Positions 1-8,467 are shown, counted from the first letter of the stretch. The stretch is DNA of 64,000 nucleotides from Pedobacter faecalis (GCF_030182585.1 NZ_JARXOW010000001.1:1736001-1800000), one strand, 5' to 3'. Notes: generated from the letters alone by a model not told the origin. A program made the numbers and translations.

Positions 1-1523
1 AGCGAATCGGAGGATTCAGAGGTCGCTTTCAGAATAGCCTTGAGCCGGTTGAGTTCGGCCTTAAAAGTGGAGGTCTGATCGTTGAGGGAATCTTTGATCC
101 GCATATAAGACAGGATTTGAAAAATAGAACAGGACATATTTGCAGCACATACTGGCGCACCAGTGTAAGCAAGTACAAGATTGACCCCGATGGTACGCAA
201 AAAAGTACTCTTGCCAGCCATATTTGACCCGGTAATGATGTCGGTAGTTGGAAGCGGAGCAAAGGCATAAGTATTGGTTACCCGCAGCGTCTCGGGAATA
301 AGCGGGTGGCCCAGTTGTGTTGCCGAAAGGGTGAAAGATGGTTTTATGTCAGGAAAATTCCAGTGGGGTTGATTGAATGACAAGGTCGCAAAGGAGATCA
401 GCTCTTCAAATTGCCCAACCCGGTCGAGGCCTCGCAACAGATCGTCGGCCGAACTTTCATACCACCGGGCCAGACGGAGCGAACACCGGAGGTCCCATAT
501 AAGGAAAAGGCTTAAAAACGGGGCAAGTAGAAAGTTCAGCCTTGCATCAAAATCGCGAATGATTGCGCCCAGACGTCTGATGTCTGCACTTAGCTCCGAG
601 CTATGCTGTTTACTATAAAAGCTCCTGATATAGCCACTTTGCCAACGGAACTTCTCAGTCCACCGGATGGTATCCGCAAAGTGTTCGAGGAGACCAGCAC
701 TTTGACCAAACCCAAGGTAAAGCCTGTTGACCCGGCCGATCTGAGACACGGTTACCACCGCATTAACAACTGCTGTCAATCCGAATACATTCCAATACAA
801 ACCGCCTTGCCATAGTGCGGCTATCAGGAGCGCAAACATGACATATGGCATTAAAAGAACATAAGGGCGCATCCACCCGGCCCTGGTGAACGTCAGCTGT
901 CCGGCAAGCTGGTGACCAAGCTTTTCTTGAATCTGCTGCATTTTAACGCCATCGTGCTGGTGCAGTAGCGCCCGGAATTGGAAGGTCTCGTTGATCCGTT
1001 CCCGAAGTTCACGTATAGCTTCCTGACGTTGCAGAATGTACACAGCAGGTGCCGGAGCTCCAAGAGATTGACCAAGCAGGCTAAGACCTTGGCTTGTGTT
1101 GCAGCGGTTGACCATGGCGTATAACGAGCCGGGCCCATAGATGTCTAGATCGGACGCATACGAATGAGATTCATCGTCGAACACGCTTCCATCCGGGTAT
1201 CCGTTTGCATGAGTTTCCAGCGCTTTTATCTCATTTTGATATACCCATAGCAACTTGTCGGCATACACTTTTGCTTCAGTTTTTCGACCCTGCATTTTAA
1301 CGAGTACCAGAAACCCTACAACTGGCACTAAGAGCAAAATGACGAAAATCCAGGAAAACCCCAGGTTGATCATTGTCGCAACAATGATGATTTCGACGAT
1401 GAAACTGCCCAGCCGGGCCAGTGAAATCCTGTTCAAACTTCTTTGCAGCTTTTGTGCCGTGGATTGCTGCTGATCTGCCAGCTGCCTGTAGTACGCCAAA
1501 ATATCGGCTTTTGTTCTACGCAT
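1..1523 (-). CDS. MutS-related membrane ATPase (partial, C-terminus cut by window edge)
   Basis: The frame opens with ATG at 1521-1523 and stays open to base 1, giving 507 visible residues. Residues 432-440 read GSNMAGKST, the MutS-type Walker A motif, followed by the MutS-like stretch SLNDQTSTFKAEL. Two hydrophobic pairs (about residues 33-70 and 205-250) predict membrane insertion. There is no room for the N-terminal mismatch-binding domain with its Phe-x-Glu motif, so only the lever/ATPase part of MutS is represented. Such proteins of about 600 residues occur in Bacteroidota and are often named MutS, but a mismatch-repair role is not supported by the architecture. It is divergent from rlmH across a 61-nt gap. 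The remaining ATPase motifs (Walker B, signature) lie beyond the window. Confidence 0.85.
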   Translation of the reverse strand, partial: MRRTKADILAYYRQLADQQQSTAQKLQRSLNRISLARLGSFIVEIIIVATMINLGFSWIFVILLLVPVVGFLVLVKMQGRKTEAKVYADKLLWVYQNEIKALETHANGYPDGSVFDDESHSYASDLDIYGPGSLYAMVNRCNTSQGLSLLGQSLGAPAPAVYILQRQEAIRELRERINETFQFRALLHQHDGVKMQQIQEKLGHQLAGQLTFTRAGWMRPYVLLMPYVMFALLIAALWQGGLYWNVFGLTAVVNAVVTVSQIGRVNRLYLGFGQSAGLLEHFADTIRWTEKFRWQSGYIRSFYSKQHSSELSADIRRLGAIIRDFDARLNFLLAPFLSLFLIWDLRCSLRLARWYESSADDLLRGLDRVGQFEELISFATLSFNQPHWNFPDIKPSFTLSATQLGHPLIPETLRVTNTYAFAPLPTTDIITGSNMAGKSTFLRTIGVNLVLAYTGAPVCAANMSCSIFQILSYMRIKDSLNDQTSTFKAELNRLKAILKATSESSDS

Positions 1524-1539
1524 TTTTAGCTTATTTTTC

Positions 1540-1547
1540 TATGTTTG
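1540..1547 (+). promoter_or_regulatory. Candidate -7 box for rlmH
   Basis: TATGTTTG fits the Bacteroidota TAnnTTTG -7 consensus and lies 37 nt before rlmH. I see no TTTG/TTG at the usual 19-21 nt spacing upstream, so the call is weak. Confidence 0.35.
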
Positions 1548-1584
1548 ATAAATATAGAAATTTGAATAGAACCCAGGATATCAG

Positions 1585-2058
1585 ATGAGGATTACCCTGC
1601 TTATTATAGGAAAAACGGAAGAAAAATATCTGATTGAGGGCATTGAAAAGTACCTGAACCGGCTGAAGCATTACGTTAACTTCAATGTGCGTATGATACC
1701 GGAAATTAAAAATACAAAGAGCCTGAACGAATCACAGCAAAAAAGTAAGGAGGCTGAATTACTGCTTAAACAGATCGGCACCTCCGATACGGTAGTCCTT
1801 CTGGATGAGCGTGGGAAAAAGTATACGTCGGTCCAATTTTCAAATTATTTGAACAAACAACTTATCGGAAGTGTTCAACATCTGATATTTGTGATCGGCG
1901 GGCCGTATGGGTTTGATGAGGCATTGTACAGACGGGCGAATAGCAGCCTTTCACTGTCAGACATGACGTTTTCCCATCAGATGGTCAGGTTGTTTTTTGT
2001 AGAGCAGCTATACCGGGCCTTTACCATCCTGAAGGGCGAACCATATCACCATCAATAA
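1585..2058 (+). CDS. rlmH: 23S rRNA (pseudouridine-1915-N3)-methyltransferase RlmH
   Basis: 157 residues, the normal size for this SPOUT-class enzyme, which uses SAM to methylate pseudouridine 1915 in helix 69 of 23S rRNA as a homodimer. The C-terminal trefoil-knot signature is present: a GGPYGF loop that binds SAM, then the SLSLSDMTFSHQMVRLFFVEQLYRA helix region in a slightly interrupted family form, and the terminal GEPYHHQ. The start ATG at 1585 gives the family N-terminus MRITLLIIGKT. It is followed 14 nt later by a 42-codon gene on the same strand, with which it is probably co-transcribed up to the terminator at 2201. Confidence 0.97.
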   Translation: MRITLLIIGKTEEKYLIEGIEKYLNRLKHYVNFNVRMIPEIKNTKSLNESQQKSKEAELLLKQIGTSDTVVLLDERGKKYTSVQFSNYLNKQLIGSVQHLIFVIGGPYGFDEALYRRANSSLSLSDMTFSHQMVRLFFVEQLYRAFTILKGEPYHHQ

Positions 2059-2072
2059 TACACGGAGGAATT

Positions 2073-2201
2073 ATGAGACTACCATCGGAATACAAGCGGG
2101 ATTATCGCTTCAAAAGTGATCCAAAGAGGGATCGCTGGAGTTATACTATCGCGATCATAATTTCCGTGATCGCTTTTGTGGTTATCTGGTACTTTTTATA
2201 A
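2073..2201 (+). CDS. Small single-pass membrane protein (42 aa)
   Basis: ATG at 2073 is preceded by a strong Shine-Dalgarno GGAGG (2064-2068) with a 4-nt spacer, and the frame ends in TAA at 2199-2201. The product starts MRLPSEYKRDYRFK. It has a very basic and acidic N-terminal half (residues 2-22) and one hydrophobic helix (about 24-42) ending in WYFL, consistent with a single transmembrane segment with the charged end in the cytoplasm. It lies 14 nt after rlmH and its stop codon abuts the terminator stem, so it is the last gene of the rlmH transcript. I do not recognise the family. The strong ribosome binding site, the consistent membrane topology and the fit between gene end and terminator argue that it is a real gene. 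Confidence 0.7.
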   Translation: MRLPSEYKRDYRFKSDPKRDRWSYTIAIIISVIAFVVIWYFL

Positions 2202-2228
2202 AAAAAGGGAGTTTTAAACTCCCTTTTT
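2201..2228. terminator. Bidirectional rho-independent terminator
   Basis: AAAAAAGGGAGT and ACTCCCTTTTT form a perfect stem around a TTTAA-type loop, with T runs on both strands. It ends the rlmH unit on the plus strand and the cyclophilin/DUF5606 unit on the minus strand. The TAA stop of the minus-strand gene (2214-2216) sits in the loop. Confidence 0.85.
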
Positions 2229-2750
2229 GCTTATCATATTAGCTTTCTTCGCCGGTTGTGCAGCTCTTGACGGAGCTTTTGCGTTGGCGGGCTTCGGTGT
2301 CGCCTTCGGCTTTTCAGCCTTTTCTTCCACTTTGATATTCTCCTCTCCTGCAGTACCTGCCGGAGCTTCCTCTGAGAATAAGGGCAGGTCTTTAAGAATC
2401 TGGTACCAAGTTACGATCTTCTTCATATCTGAAGCGTATACTTTGTCCTGATCATGATTAGGCGCTACCTTTTCAAAAAAGCTGCGAAGCGTTTGAGTAT
2501 CTGCCTTCACATCAGGCACAGAATCGCCTTCTGAACCTATATTAGAAAGGACATCTGTCAACTTCAAATCGTCGTCTTCGCCGTAAATGGTGATATCCTC
2601 AAGCGAAGCCAGTTTGGTGGTGGTCATACTGGCCACGATTTTGGTTTTCTGCCCATCAAGACTTTCAAGGATATATCCGCCCTTGTTCTGTCCAACCAAT
2701 TTAAATAAGCCCGGGCGACCCGACACTGCTACTATTCCTCTCAGATTCAT
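2214..2750 (-). CDS. DUF5606 family protein
   Basis: 178 residues. Residues 1-130 match the DUF5606 family of Bacteroidota, beginning MNLRGIVAVSGRPGLFKLV and continuing with a GGYILESLDGQKTK segment. No biochemical function is known to me for this family. The last 45 residues are a low-complexity tail rich in Ala, Pro, Lys and Glu, probably disordered. It lacks a signal peptide, so it should be cytoplasmic. Its ATG follows the stop codon of the cyclophilin gene after 1 nt, so the two are translationally linked. The stop codon is inside the loop of the shared terminator. Confidence 0.85.
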   Translation of the reverse strand: MNLRGIVAVSGRPGLFKLVGQNKGGYILESLDGQKTKIVASMTTTKLASLEDITIYGEDDDLKLTDVLSNIGSEGDSVPDVKADTQTLRSFFEKVAPNHDQDKVYASDMKKIVTWYQILKDLPLFSEEAPAGTAGEENIKVEEKAEKPKATPKPANAKAPSRAAQPAKKANMISKKGV

Positions 2751-2751
2751 A

Positions 2752-3189
2752 TTATTCTTCGATTATATCTATGCCTAAAATCTTGTCACCTTGTCTGATA
2801 TCGTCAACCACATCAACATTTTCCACTACCTTACCGAAGCAGGTGTGATGTCTGTCAAGGTGTGCGGTATTGGTGCGGCTATGACAGATAAAAAACTGAG
2901 AACTTCCGGTATCTCTGCCTGCATGGGCCATCGATAAAACACCGCGATCGTGATACTGGTTATCACCGGTTAGCTCGCACTTGATGCGTGTTCCCGAACC
3001 ACCAGCACCCGTACCTGTAGGATCTCCGCCCTGAATTACAAAGTCAGGGATCACACGATGAAAAGTTACGCCGTCGTAAAATCCTTCTTTAGCTAGTTTC
3101 AAAAAGTTGGCTACTGTATTCGGCGCATCCTGATCATAAAACTGAACGGTCATGTCGCCTTTCTCTGTTTTGATTATTGCTTTGCTCAT
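2752..3189 (-). CDS. Cyclophilin-type peptidyl-prolyl cis-trans isomerase
   Basis: 145 residues from MSKAIIKTEKGDM. The same frame can be read 17 codons further upstream, but those residues are not part of the cyclophilin fold, so the start at 3187-3189 is preferred. The catalytic core is visible: FHRVIPDFVIQGGDP (catalytic Arg), GSGTRIKCE, SSQFFICH and HLDRHHTCFGKV. It catalyses proline isomerisation in protein folding. With no signal peptide it is the cytoplasmic, PpiB-like form. It is the first gene of a two-gene unit with DUF5606. Confidence 0.95.
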   Translation of the reverse strand: MSKAIIKTEKGDMTVQFYDQDAPNTVANFLKLAKEGFYDGVTFHRVIPDFVIQGGDPTGTGAGGSGTRIKCELTGDNQYHDRGVLSMAHAGRDTGSSQFFICHSRTNTAHLDRHHTCFGKVVENVDVVDDIRQGDKILGIDIIEE

Positions 3190-3256
3190 GTTGTGTCTTT
3201 TGTAAATGGCAAACTTATGAAAATTGGGACGTATATCCAAAAGCCTTGAAAGGCCC

Positions 3257-4321
3257 TTAGCGGGCCCGGCCGTACTGTACAGGCCAATCCAGGTCTCCCC
3301 CTAATTCTCTGTTAGCTCTTGATGGGAAATAGGGATCTCGAAGACTTTCCCTGGCAATAAAGATCAGGTCGGCCGACTCGTTATCAAGGATTTCTTCTGC
3401 TTGCTGAGGTGTGGTAATCAAACCTACGGCGCCTGTGCATATACCCGCTTCCAGCCTGATCTGACGGGCAAAGTCGACCTGATAACCGGGCGTATTGGGT
3501 ATATCTGCTTTGGGCAGATTCCCTCCTGAAGATGTGTCGACGAGATCTACTCCACTGGTTTTAAGTAGCATAGACAGGCTTACAGAATCATCGATGGTCC
3601 AGCCGCCGGCTGACCAATCTGTAGCCGATATACGCAGGAAGAGCGGACAGTCGCTGCCCCAGGCTTGTTTAACAGCGTCAGTTACCTCCAGTACCAGCCG
3701 AACCCGATTTTCAAACGAGCCGCCATACGAGTCTTTACGCTGATTGCTGAGCGGCGAATAGAACTGATGAAGCAGATAACCATGTGCGGCATGAATTTCA
3801 ATCACATCATACCCTATCTGCTTTGCTCTTTTGGTAGCCTCGACGAAATCTCCGATCACCTTGGCTATGCCTACCTCATCAAGCTCTGCAGGTGCTTCAT
3901 CCGGCTCCTTAAACGGCAGCGCACTTGGCCCGTAAGTTGTCCAGCCTCGCGGCTCTCGGGCGGCGATTTGTTGACCACCTTTCCAGGGGACTTCGCAGCT
4001 GGCTTTCCGCCCCGCATGAGCCAGTTGGACACCGATTTTCGATCCCTGGCTATGCACAAAGTCGACGATCTGTCTGAGCTTTTCTATATGTTCATCTTTC
4101 CATATACCTAGATCGGCATCGGTAATACGACCTTCGGGACTCACGGCTGTGGCCTCCTGCATAATTAAACCGGCGCCGCCAACTGCGCGGCTTCCCAGAT
4201 GCACCAGGTGCCAGTCGCCGGCAAACCCGTCTGAACCCGAATATTGGCACATAGGTGAGACGACGATGCGATTTCTGAAAGTGGTATTGCGGATGCTGAA
4301 AGGGGATAATAGTTTGCTCAT
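3257..4321 (-). CDS. NADH:flavin oxidoreductase, Old Yellow Enzyme family (YqjM/NamA-like)
   Basis: 354 residues forming an FMN-binding TIM barrel that reduces activated C=C bonds using NAD(P)H. YqjM-class hallmarks are present: SPMCQYS with the flavin-tuning cysteine Cys25, QLAHAGRK, the substrate-binding pair His177 and His180 in HAAHGYLLHQF, and SPLSNQR. Near the end, GAVGLITT and FIARESLRDPYFP form the phosphate-binding region. The physiological substrate is unknown, and roles in detoxifying electrophiles are known for the family. It starts at 4321 and is divergent from the gene at 4381. The 59-nt gap holds a 24-bp palindrome that probably controls one or both genes. Confidence 0.93.
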   Translation of the reverse strand: MSKLLSPFSIRNTTFRNRIVVSPMCQYSGSDGFAGDWHLVHLGSRAVGGAGLIMQEATAVSPEGRITDADLGIWKDEHIEKLRQIVDFVHSQGSKIGVQLAHAGRKASCEVPWKGGQQIAAREPRGWTTYGPSALPFKEPDEAPAELDEVGIAKVIGDFVEATKRAKQIGYDVIEIHAAHGYLLHQFYSPLSNQRKDSYGGSFENRVRLVLEVTDAVKQAWGSDCPLFLRISATDWSAGGWTIDDSVSLSMLLKTSGVDLVDTSSGGNLPKADIPNTPGYQVDFARQIRLEAGICTGAVGLITTPQQAEEILDNESADLIFIARESLRDPYFPSRANRELGGDLDWPVQYGRAR

Positions 4322-4338
4322 AGTTCTACGCTGAAAAT

Positions 4339-4362
4339 TAAATGTATAACTTTATACATTTA
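4339..4362. promoter_or_regulatory. 24-bp perfect inverted repeat, probable operator
   Basis: Arms TAAATGTATAA and TTATACATTTA (11 bp each) are exact reverse complements with a 2-nt CT centre. It lies 17 nt upstream of the oxidoreductase start and 18 nt upstream of the divergent gene. The size and symmetry fit a dimeric regulator of the MarR or HxlR type, but no such regulator is encoded in the window. Confidence 0.65.
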
Positions 4363-4380
4363 CATACGCTATAAACAGAC

Positions 4381-5643
4381 ATGATGTTTAAAAAATCGAT
4401 AATTATGTTTTTCATGCTGTGGTTTAGTATTGCAGCAAGAGCCTCATCCTTACTTGTATACATGGATGAGGATCAGAAGGATCATCTTAAAAGTTACGGG
4501 ATTGCTTTCTGGGCAATTAAACACAGTATCGAAGTAAACTGGCTGTTGAACTACCGCGGCGGAAGCTTCCTGCTTGGACATACGAAAACTGTGGAAGATG
4601 AATGTAAAGCCAGAGGTGTCTCTTACGAAGTGCTGGCCGATGCGCGGGTTAACACAATTTTAACGGAGGTTAGCGACACACAAGCCAATATGGAAATGGT
4701 AAAACTTGAGAAAGCTCCTAAGATTGCGGTATACTCGCCTAAAAGTAAATTGCCATGGGACGATGCTGTGACACTGGTACTGACTTATGCAGAAATACCT
4801 TACGACGTGGTGTATGATGATGAGGTGCTTAAAGGCAATCTTGCGGGCTACGATTGGCTCCACCTCCACCATGAGGACTTTACAGGTCAATATGGCCGCT
4901 TCTGGTCATCCTTCAGAAATGATGTGTGGTACCGTGAGGATGTGAAGAACCAGGAGGCCGCGGCTAAACGGAATGGCTTCAACAAAGTATCTGAGATGAA
5001 GCTTGCCGTAGCCAAACAAATAAAGCAATTCTGCGGTGGCGGGGGGTTCTTGTTTGCCATGTGCTCGGGTACGGACACTTTTGATATTGCTTTGAGCGCT
5101 GAGGGGGTTGACATTTGTGAGAGCATGTTTGACGGAGACGCGTCAGACCCAGGGGCGCAGGAGAAGATTGATTTCAGCAAAACACTTGCTTTTAAGGACT
5201 TCCACCTGGATGTTAATCCGGGAAATTACGAGTTTTCTGATATTGACGTTACCCAAACCCGGGGATTGACGCAGAATAATGATTACTTTACACTATTTGA
5301 ATTCTCTGCAAAGTGGGACCTGGTTCCGGCTATGCTAACGCAAAATCATGACCGGGTAATTAAAGGTTTTATGGGGCAGACAACCGCTTTCCGCAAAAGT
5401 TTGGTTAAACCGAGCATTACCGTACTTGGTGAAAATAAAGCGGAAGGGGAAGTACGCTATTTAAATGGCCAGATTGGCAAGGGTCAGTTTACTTTTTATG
5501 GGGGCCACGACCCTGAAGACTATCAGCATGCGGTGGGCGACCCGCCGACTGATTTAAGCCTGCACCCCAATTCGCCCGGGTACCGGCTTATACTGAATAA
5601 TGTACTGTTCCCGGCTGCAAAGAAGAAGCCGCAAAAGACCTAG
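4381..5643 (+). CDS. Secreted protein of unknown function (family often labelled asparagine synthetase B)
   Basis: 420 residues with an N-terminal signal peptide (hydrophobic core about residues 7-18, cleavage likely near RASS). Members of this family in Bacteroidota are commonly annotated as asparagine synthetase B. Here there is neither a Cys2 glutaminase N-terminus nor the SGG[LVI]DS ATP-pyrophosphatase loop, so that label is unsupported. Visible features are LNYRGGSFL early on, WLHLHHEDFTG, a possible nucleophile-elbow-like GGGFLFAMCSGTDT with a cysteine, and GQFTFYGGHDPED near the end, which together suggest a glutamine-amidotransferase-like or ThuA-like fold. Two adjacent ATGs (4381, 4384) could each be the start. 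Its TAG stop overlaps that of the convergent barrel gene within the four bases CTAG. Confidence 0.75.
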   Translation: MMFKKSIIMFFMLWFSIAARASSLLVYMDEDQKDHLKSYGIAFWAIKHSIEVNWLLNYRGGSFLLGHTKTVEDECKARGVSYEVLADARVNTILTEVSDTQANMEMVKLEKAPKIAVYSPKSKLPWDDAVTLVLTYAEIPYDVVYDDEVLKGNLAGYDWLHLHHEDFTGQYGRFWSSFRNDVWYREDVKNQEAAAKRNGFNKVSEMKLAVAKQIKQFCGGGGFLFAMCSGTDTFDIALSAEGVDICESMFDGDASDPGAQEKIDFSKTLAFKDFHLDVNPGNYEFSDIDVTQTRGLTQNNDYFTLFEFSAKWDLVPAMLTQNHDRVIKGFMGQTTAFRKSLVKPSITVLGENKAEGEVRYLNGQIGKGQFTFYGGHDPEDYQHAVGDPPTDLSLHPNSPGYRLILNNVLFPAAKKKPQKT

Positions 5644-7652
5644 TCATAAAAATTCCACTGTACGCCGAACTTAAATAGCTGCCGGTCGGGCATAGGGTAG
5701 CGGTCTACCGTATAATATCCTTTAGAAAAGATACCCAGTCCCTGATTGATATAATCACATTTCACGAAGAGGTTAGCTCTTCTCAAGCTTGCTTTTACCC
5801 ATATATCTATGATAGGCTCTGTATTAAATTTACGCTCTACGGCACCGATATAAAACTGTCCCGCCGCCGGCGAATATGAATAATTAAGATAAGGGGTGTT
5901 ATAACGTACATCCAGGCCAACATTGGTCTTTAAGACTTTAAAAAAGGTGTTGTCGATATACAGGCTGTTAAAAGTATAAATTTCGGGAGTGCGCAGCTTA
6001 CCAGGGTTATCTGTTTTCTGGTATACAACGTAGCTGTCGAGATTGAATTTACCAAAAGATATCTTTTTGGCCAGAGTTATTTTAAGCAGATTAAGGCTCT
6101 GGTTAAGTTGCTCCGGCAGAATGTATGTGCTCCCACGCGCCGGATCGGCTATGAAATACAAATAGTTAGTGATCAGGAAGTAGTCGCCCGAGGTTTCGAT
6201 ACCAAACTTGTCGTTAAGATAGCGGAACGAAAAGTTGATCGTTTTTGTCCGGTCGAAGTTCTTGACCCATTCATAGTGGTTGCTGTAGTATCTGATATAA
6301 TTTTGCTCAGGGGATTTGTTTTGAAAGTATGCGCCCAGCACAATGCGGCCGGCTGATTTGCTCAGTAACACGTTGCTTTTGGCTTCGTACAGAAAATCAC
6401 CTGTATTTCTTCCCTGGAATATTTGTTGCAGGTCTACGCTAAGGTCGATCCGGTTGCTAAATCGGTAACCGGCACTGCCAAGCAAAGTGGTGTTTTGGAA
6501 GGAAGCGTCATAATTGTAGTATTTCGTTGCAGCCTTGTCGAACGCTCCCTGGCTATAGTTGTAATAGTCATGACGGATACCGGCATTAACCTTCAATTCA
6601 TTCTTAATGATCGAACTTGATTTGGCGCGTAAAAAGAAACTGTATATAAACTCGTTCTGAACATTGCTGTAGCGGGTACTGTCATTGGTAAAGACCGAAT
6701 CTACCCGCCCTACTGGGATAACCGTTCTGTCATCGGCCTCATCCTTCTGAAAGGCATAGGAGTTGGCATTGTATTTAAAAGTATATGCAATCCTATTGGT
6801 GGGAAGGATTTTGGAACTTACCTCCTGGCGCAGACTGTCGATACGGCCAACAAAATATGTTTGCTTCAGCATCACCGAGCTTTGTCTCCAAATGCGCCTC
6901 GCACTGGAAAGCCTTATCCTTTCCGCCTGGCGGTCGACTGCAAAACTGGCATCTGTAAAGATGGAATCGTTCGGTGTAGAACCGTTTTCCTGAACCTTTA
7001 ATGTATTGAATACGGCACTGCTCCAAAGATTATAGCGCTTGCTGGGCGACTGGTACCAGGTAAACAGTGCGCCGTTCAAATCGTCTCCACGCTGATGCCG
7101 ATAGAATCCGTTAGCACCAATTCGATTAAAATTAGCGCCGATATTCCAGTTGGGCTTTATGTTCTGTGAGTGGATGATGCGAAAAACCTGTTCGACTTCA
7201 CCGGCGCTGACGTAATACAGACTTGTAAAGGGTGTTCTTGCCTGATAATATTTTATATCGTCGTGTGTTAAGGAGTAAAAGTCGAGCGTATGGAATCCAG
7301 CATCAAAACCGATGGTTTTTAATGGTTCAAACAGTAGCGGCATTGCTGGCAGACCGAGATTCCCTGTTCCAACCGTAGGCCTTCGAGGCTGAATGAGCAC
7401 ATTGAAATTATGAAATCCGTTCAACGTGGTGTCTAAGGGTACAGTTTGAATGCTGTCTTTGGTAAGTGCGAGCGTGGTGTACCGGATGTATTTTGAATTA
7501 AACACAACAGAATCTTTGCCTTCTTCCTCCAGCTTTCTTAAAGAGTCCAGCGTCTTATTGTCGTTGACCCGGGTTTTCAGGTCTTGAGCATGTACATGAG
7601 CTGCGGCTGTCATAACGATGACGGCAATAAGAAATATGATCTTTTTATGCAT
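5640..7652 (-). CDS. Putative porin, large outer-membrane beta-barrel protein (Porin_10-like)
   Basis: 670 residues. The signal peptide covers about residues 1-22 and ends AHVHAQ. The body is made of alternating aromatic and polar strands typical of an outer-membrane barrel, ending in FGVQWNFYD with an aromatic C-terminal strand. It fits the Bacteroidota Porin_10 family, whose substrate is unknown. There is no TonB plug domain and no SusC/RagA signature, so it is not a TonB-dependent receptor. Its ATG overlaps the purine nucleoside phosphorylase stop (TAATG), so it is the last gene of the lpxK-phosphorylase-barrel operon. Confidence 0.82.
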   Translation of the reverse strand: MHKKIIFLIAVIVMTAAAHVHAQDLKTRVNDNKTLDSLRKLEEEGKDSVVFNSKYIRYTTLALTKDSIQTVPLDTTLNGFHNFNVLIQPRRPTVGTGNLGLPAMPLLFEPLKTIGFDAGFHTLDFYSLTHDDIKYYQARTPFTSLYYVSAGEVEQVFRIIHSQNIKPNWNIGANFNRIGANGFYRHQRGDDLNGALFTWYQSPSKRYNLWSSAVFNTLKVQENGSTPNDSIFTDASFAVDRQAERIRLSSARRIWRQSSVMLKQTYFVGRIDSLRQEVSSKILPTNRIAYTFKYNANSYAFQKDEADDRTVIPVGRVDSVFTNDSTRYSNVQNEFIYSFFLRAKSSSIIKNELKVNAGIRHDYYNYSQGAFDKAATKYYNYDASFQNTTLLGSAGYRFSNRIDLSVDLQQIFQGRNTGDFLYEAKSNVLLSKSAGRIVLGAYFQNKSPEQNYIRYYSNHYEWVKNFDRTKTINFSFRYLNDKFGIETSGDYFLITNYLYFIADPARGSTYILPEQLNQSLNLLKITLAKKISFGKFNLDSYVVYQKTDNPGKLRTPEIYTFNSLYIDNTFFKVLKTNVGLDVRYNTPYLNYSYSPAAGQFYIGAVERKFNTEPIIDIWVKASLRRANLFVKCDYINQGLGIFSKGYYTVDRYPMPDRQLFKFGVQWNFYD

Positions 7653-8467
7653 TACAAACTAAATATGAGCTCACTTAATATCATTGTCATCTTGGGTTCC
7701 GCCTGATTTGCCGCTTCAACTATCTCGTTTAAGCTTACTGGCATTAATTCTTCCCCGAAGCCTTCATCGGTGAGCACGGAAATGGCAAAAACAGGCAAAC
7801 TCATGTGATTAGCCACGATCACTTCAGGTACGGTACTCATTCCCACAGCGTCGCCTCCAATAATCCTGAGATATCTGTACTCTGCTTTCGTTTCAAGATT
7901 GGGACCGGTTACGGCTATGTAAACGCCGCTATGACACACAATGTTGTGCTGACCGGCAATCTTTAACGCAGATGCAATCAGGCCTCTGTTATACGGCTGG
8001 CTCATATCTGGGAACCGGGGACCCATATCAGCGTCGTTACGACCCCGCAACGGACTCTCGGGTTGCAAATTGATATGATCCGTGATAACCATAAGGTCGC
8101 CTTTTTTGAACTCGGGATTAAGTGAACCGGCAGCATTTGAGACGAAAAGATGCGAAACCCCCAACGCTTTCATAACCCGGACAGGGAAAGTAATTTGTTG
8201 CATGGAGTAACCTTCATAGTAATGCAGACGGCCCTGCATAGCCACTACGCGTTTTCCTCTGAGCGTACCAAAAATGAGCTTCCCGGAATGAAATTCCAAT
8301 GTGGATATGGGAAAGTTTGGGATGTTGGCGTACATGAGGCTGTATTCAACCTCTATTTCAGTGACAAGCGCACCAAGGCCGGTTCCTAGAACTATACCAA
8401 CCTGGGGTTCAAAATTGCTTGTTTTCTTCTTTATATAGGCTACGGTTTCGTGTAGTGCCTGCAACAT
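7652..8467 (-). CDS. Purine-nucleoside phosphorylase (trimeric class)
   Basis: 271 residues, the length of the trimeric PNP class that cleaves inosine and guanosine with phosphate to the base and ribose-1-phosphate. Visible signatures are GIVLGTGLGAL, the phosphate-site GRLHYYEG, SNAAGSLNP, and TGPNLETKAEYR, with VGMSTVPEVIVA further on. It is the middle gene of a unit with lpxK upstream and a barrel protein downstream. The coding region overlaps the end of lpxK by 59 nt, which is long for an operon overlap. Both ends look right: its N-terminus is family-like, and lpxK has no earlier stop. Confidence 0.95.
   Translation of the reverse strand: MLQALHETVAYIKKKTSNFEPQVGIVLGTGLGALVTEIEVEYSLMYANIPNFPISTLEFHSGKLIFGTLRGKRVVAMQGRLHYYEGYSMQQITFPVRVMKALGVSHLFVSNAAGSLNPEFKKGDLMVITDHINLQPESPLRGRNDADMGPRFPDMSQPYNRGLIASALKIAGQHNIVCHSGVYIAVTGPNLETKAEYRYLRIIGGDAVGMSTVPEVIVANHMSLPVFAISVLTDEGFGEELMPVSLNEIVEAANQAEPKMTMILSELIFSL

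Noticed and set aside
3665..4111. 148-codon plus-strand frame opposite the Old Yellow Enzyme gene
   Set aside because: Antisense of the conserved flavin-binding barrel, with no domain or ribosome binding site.
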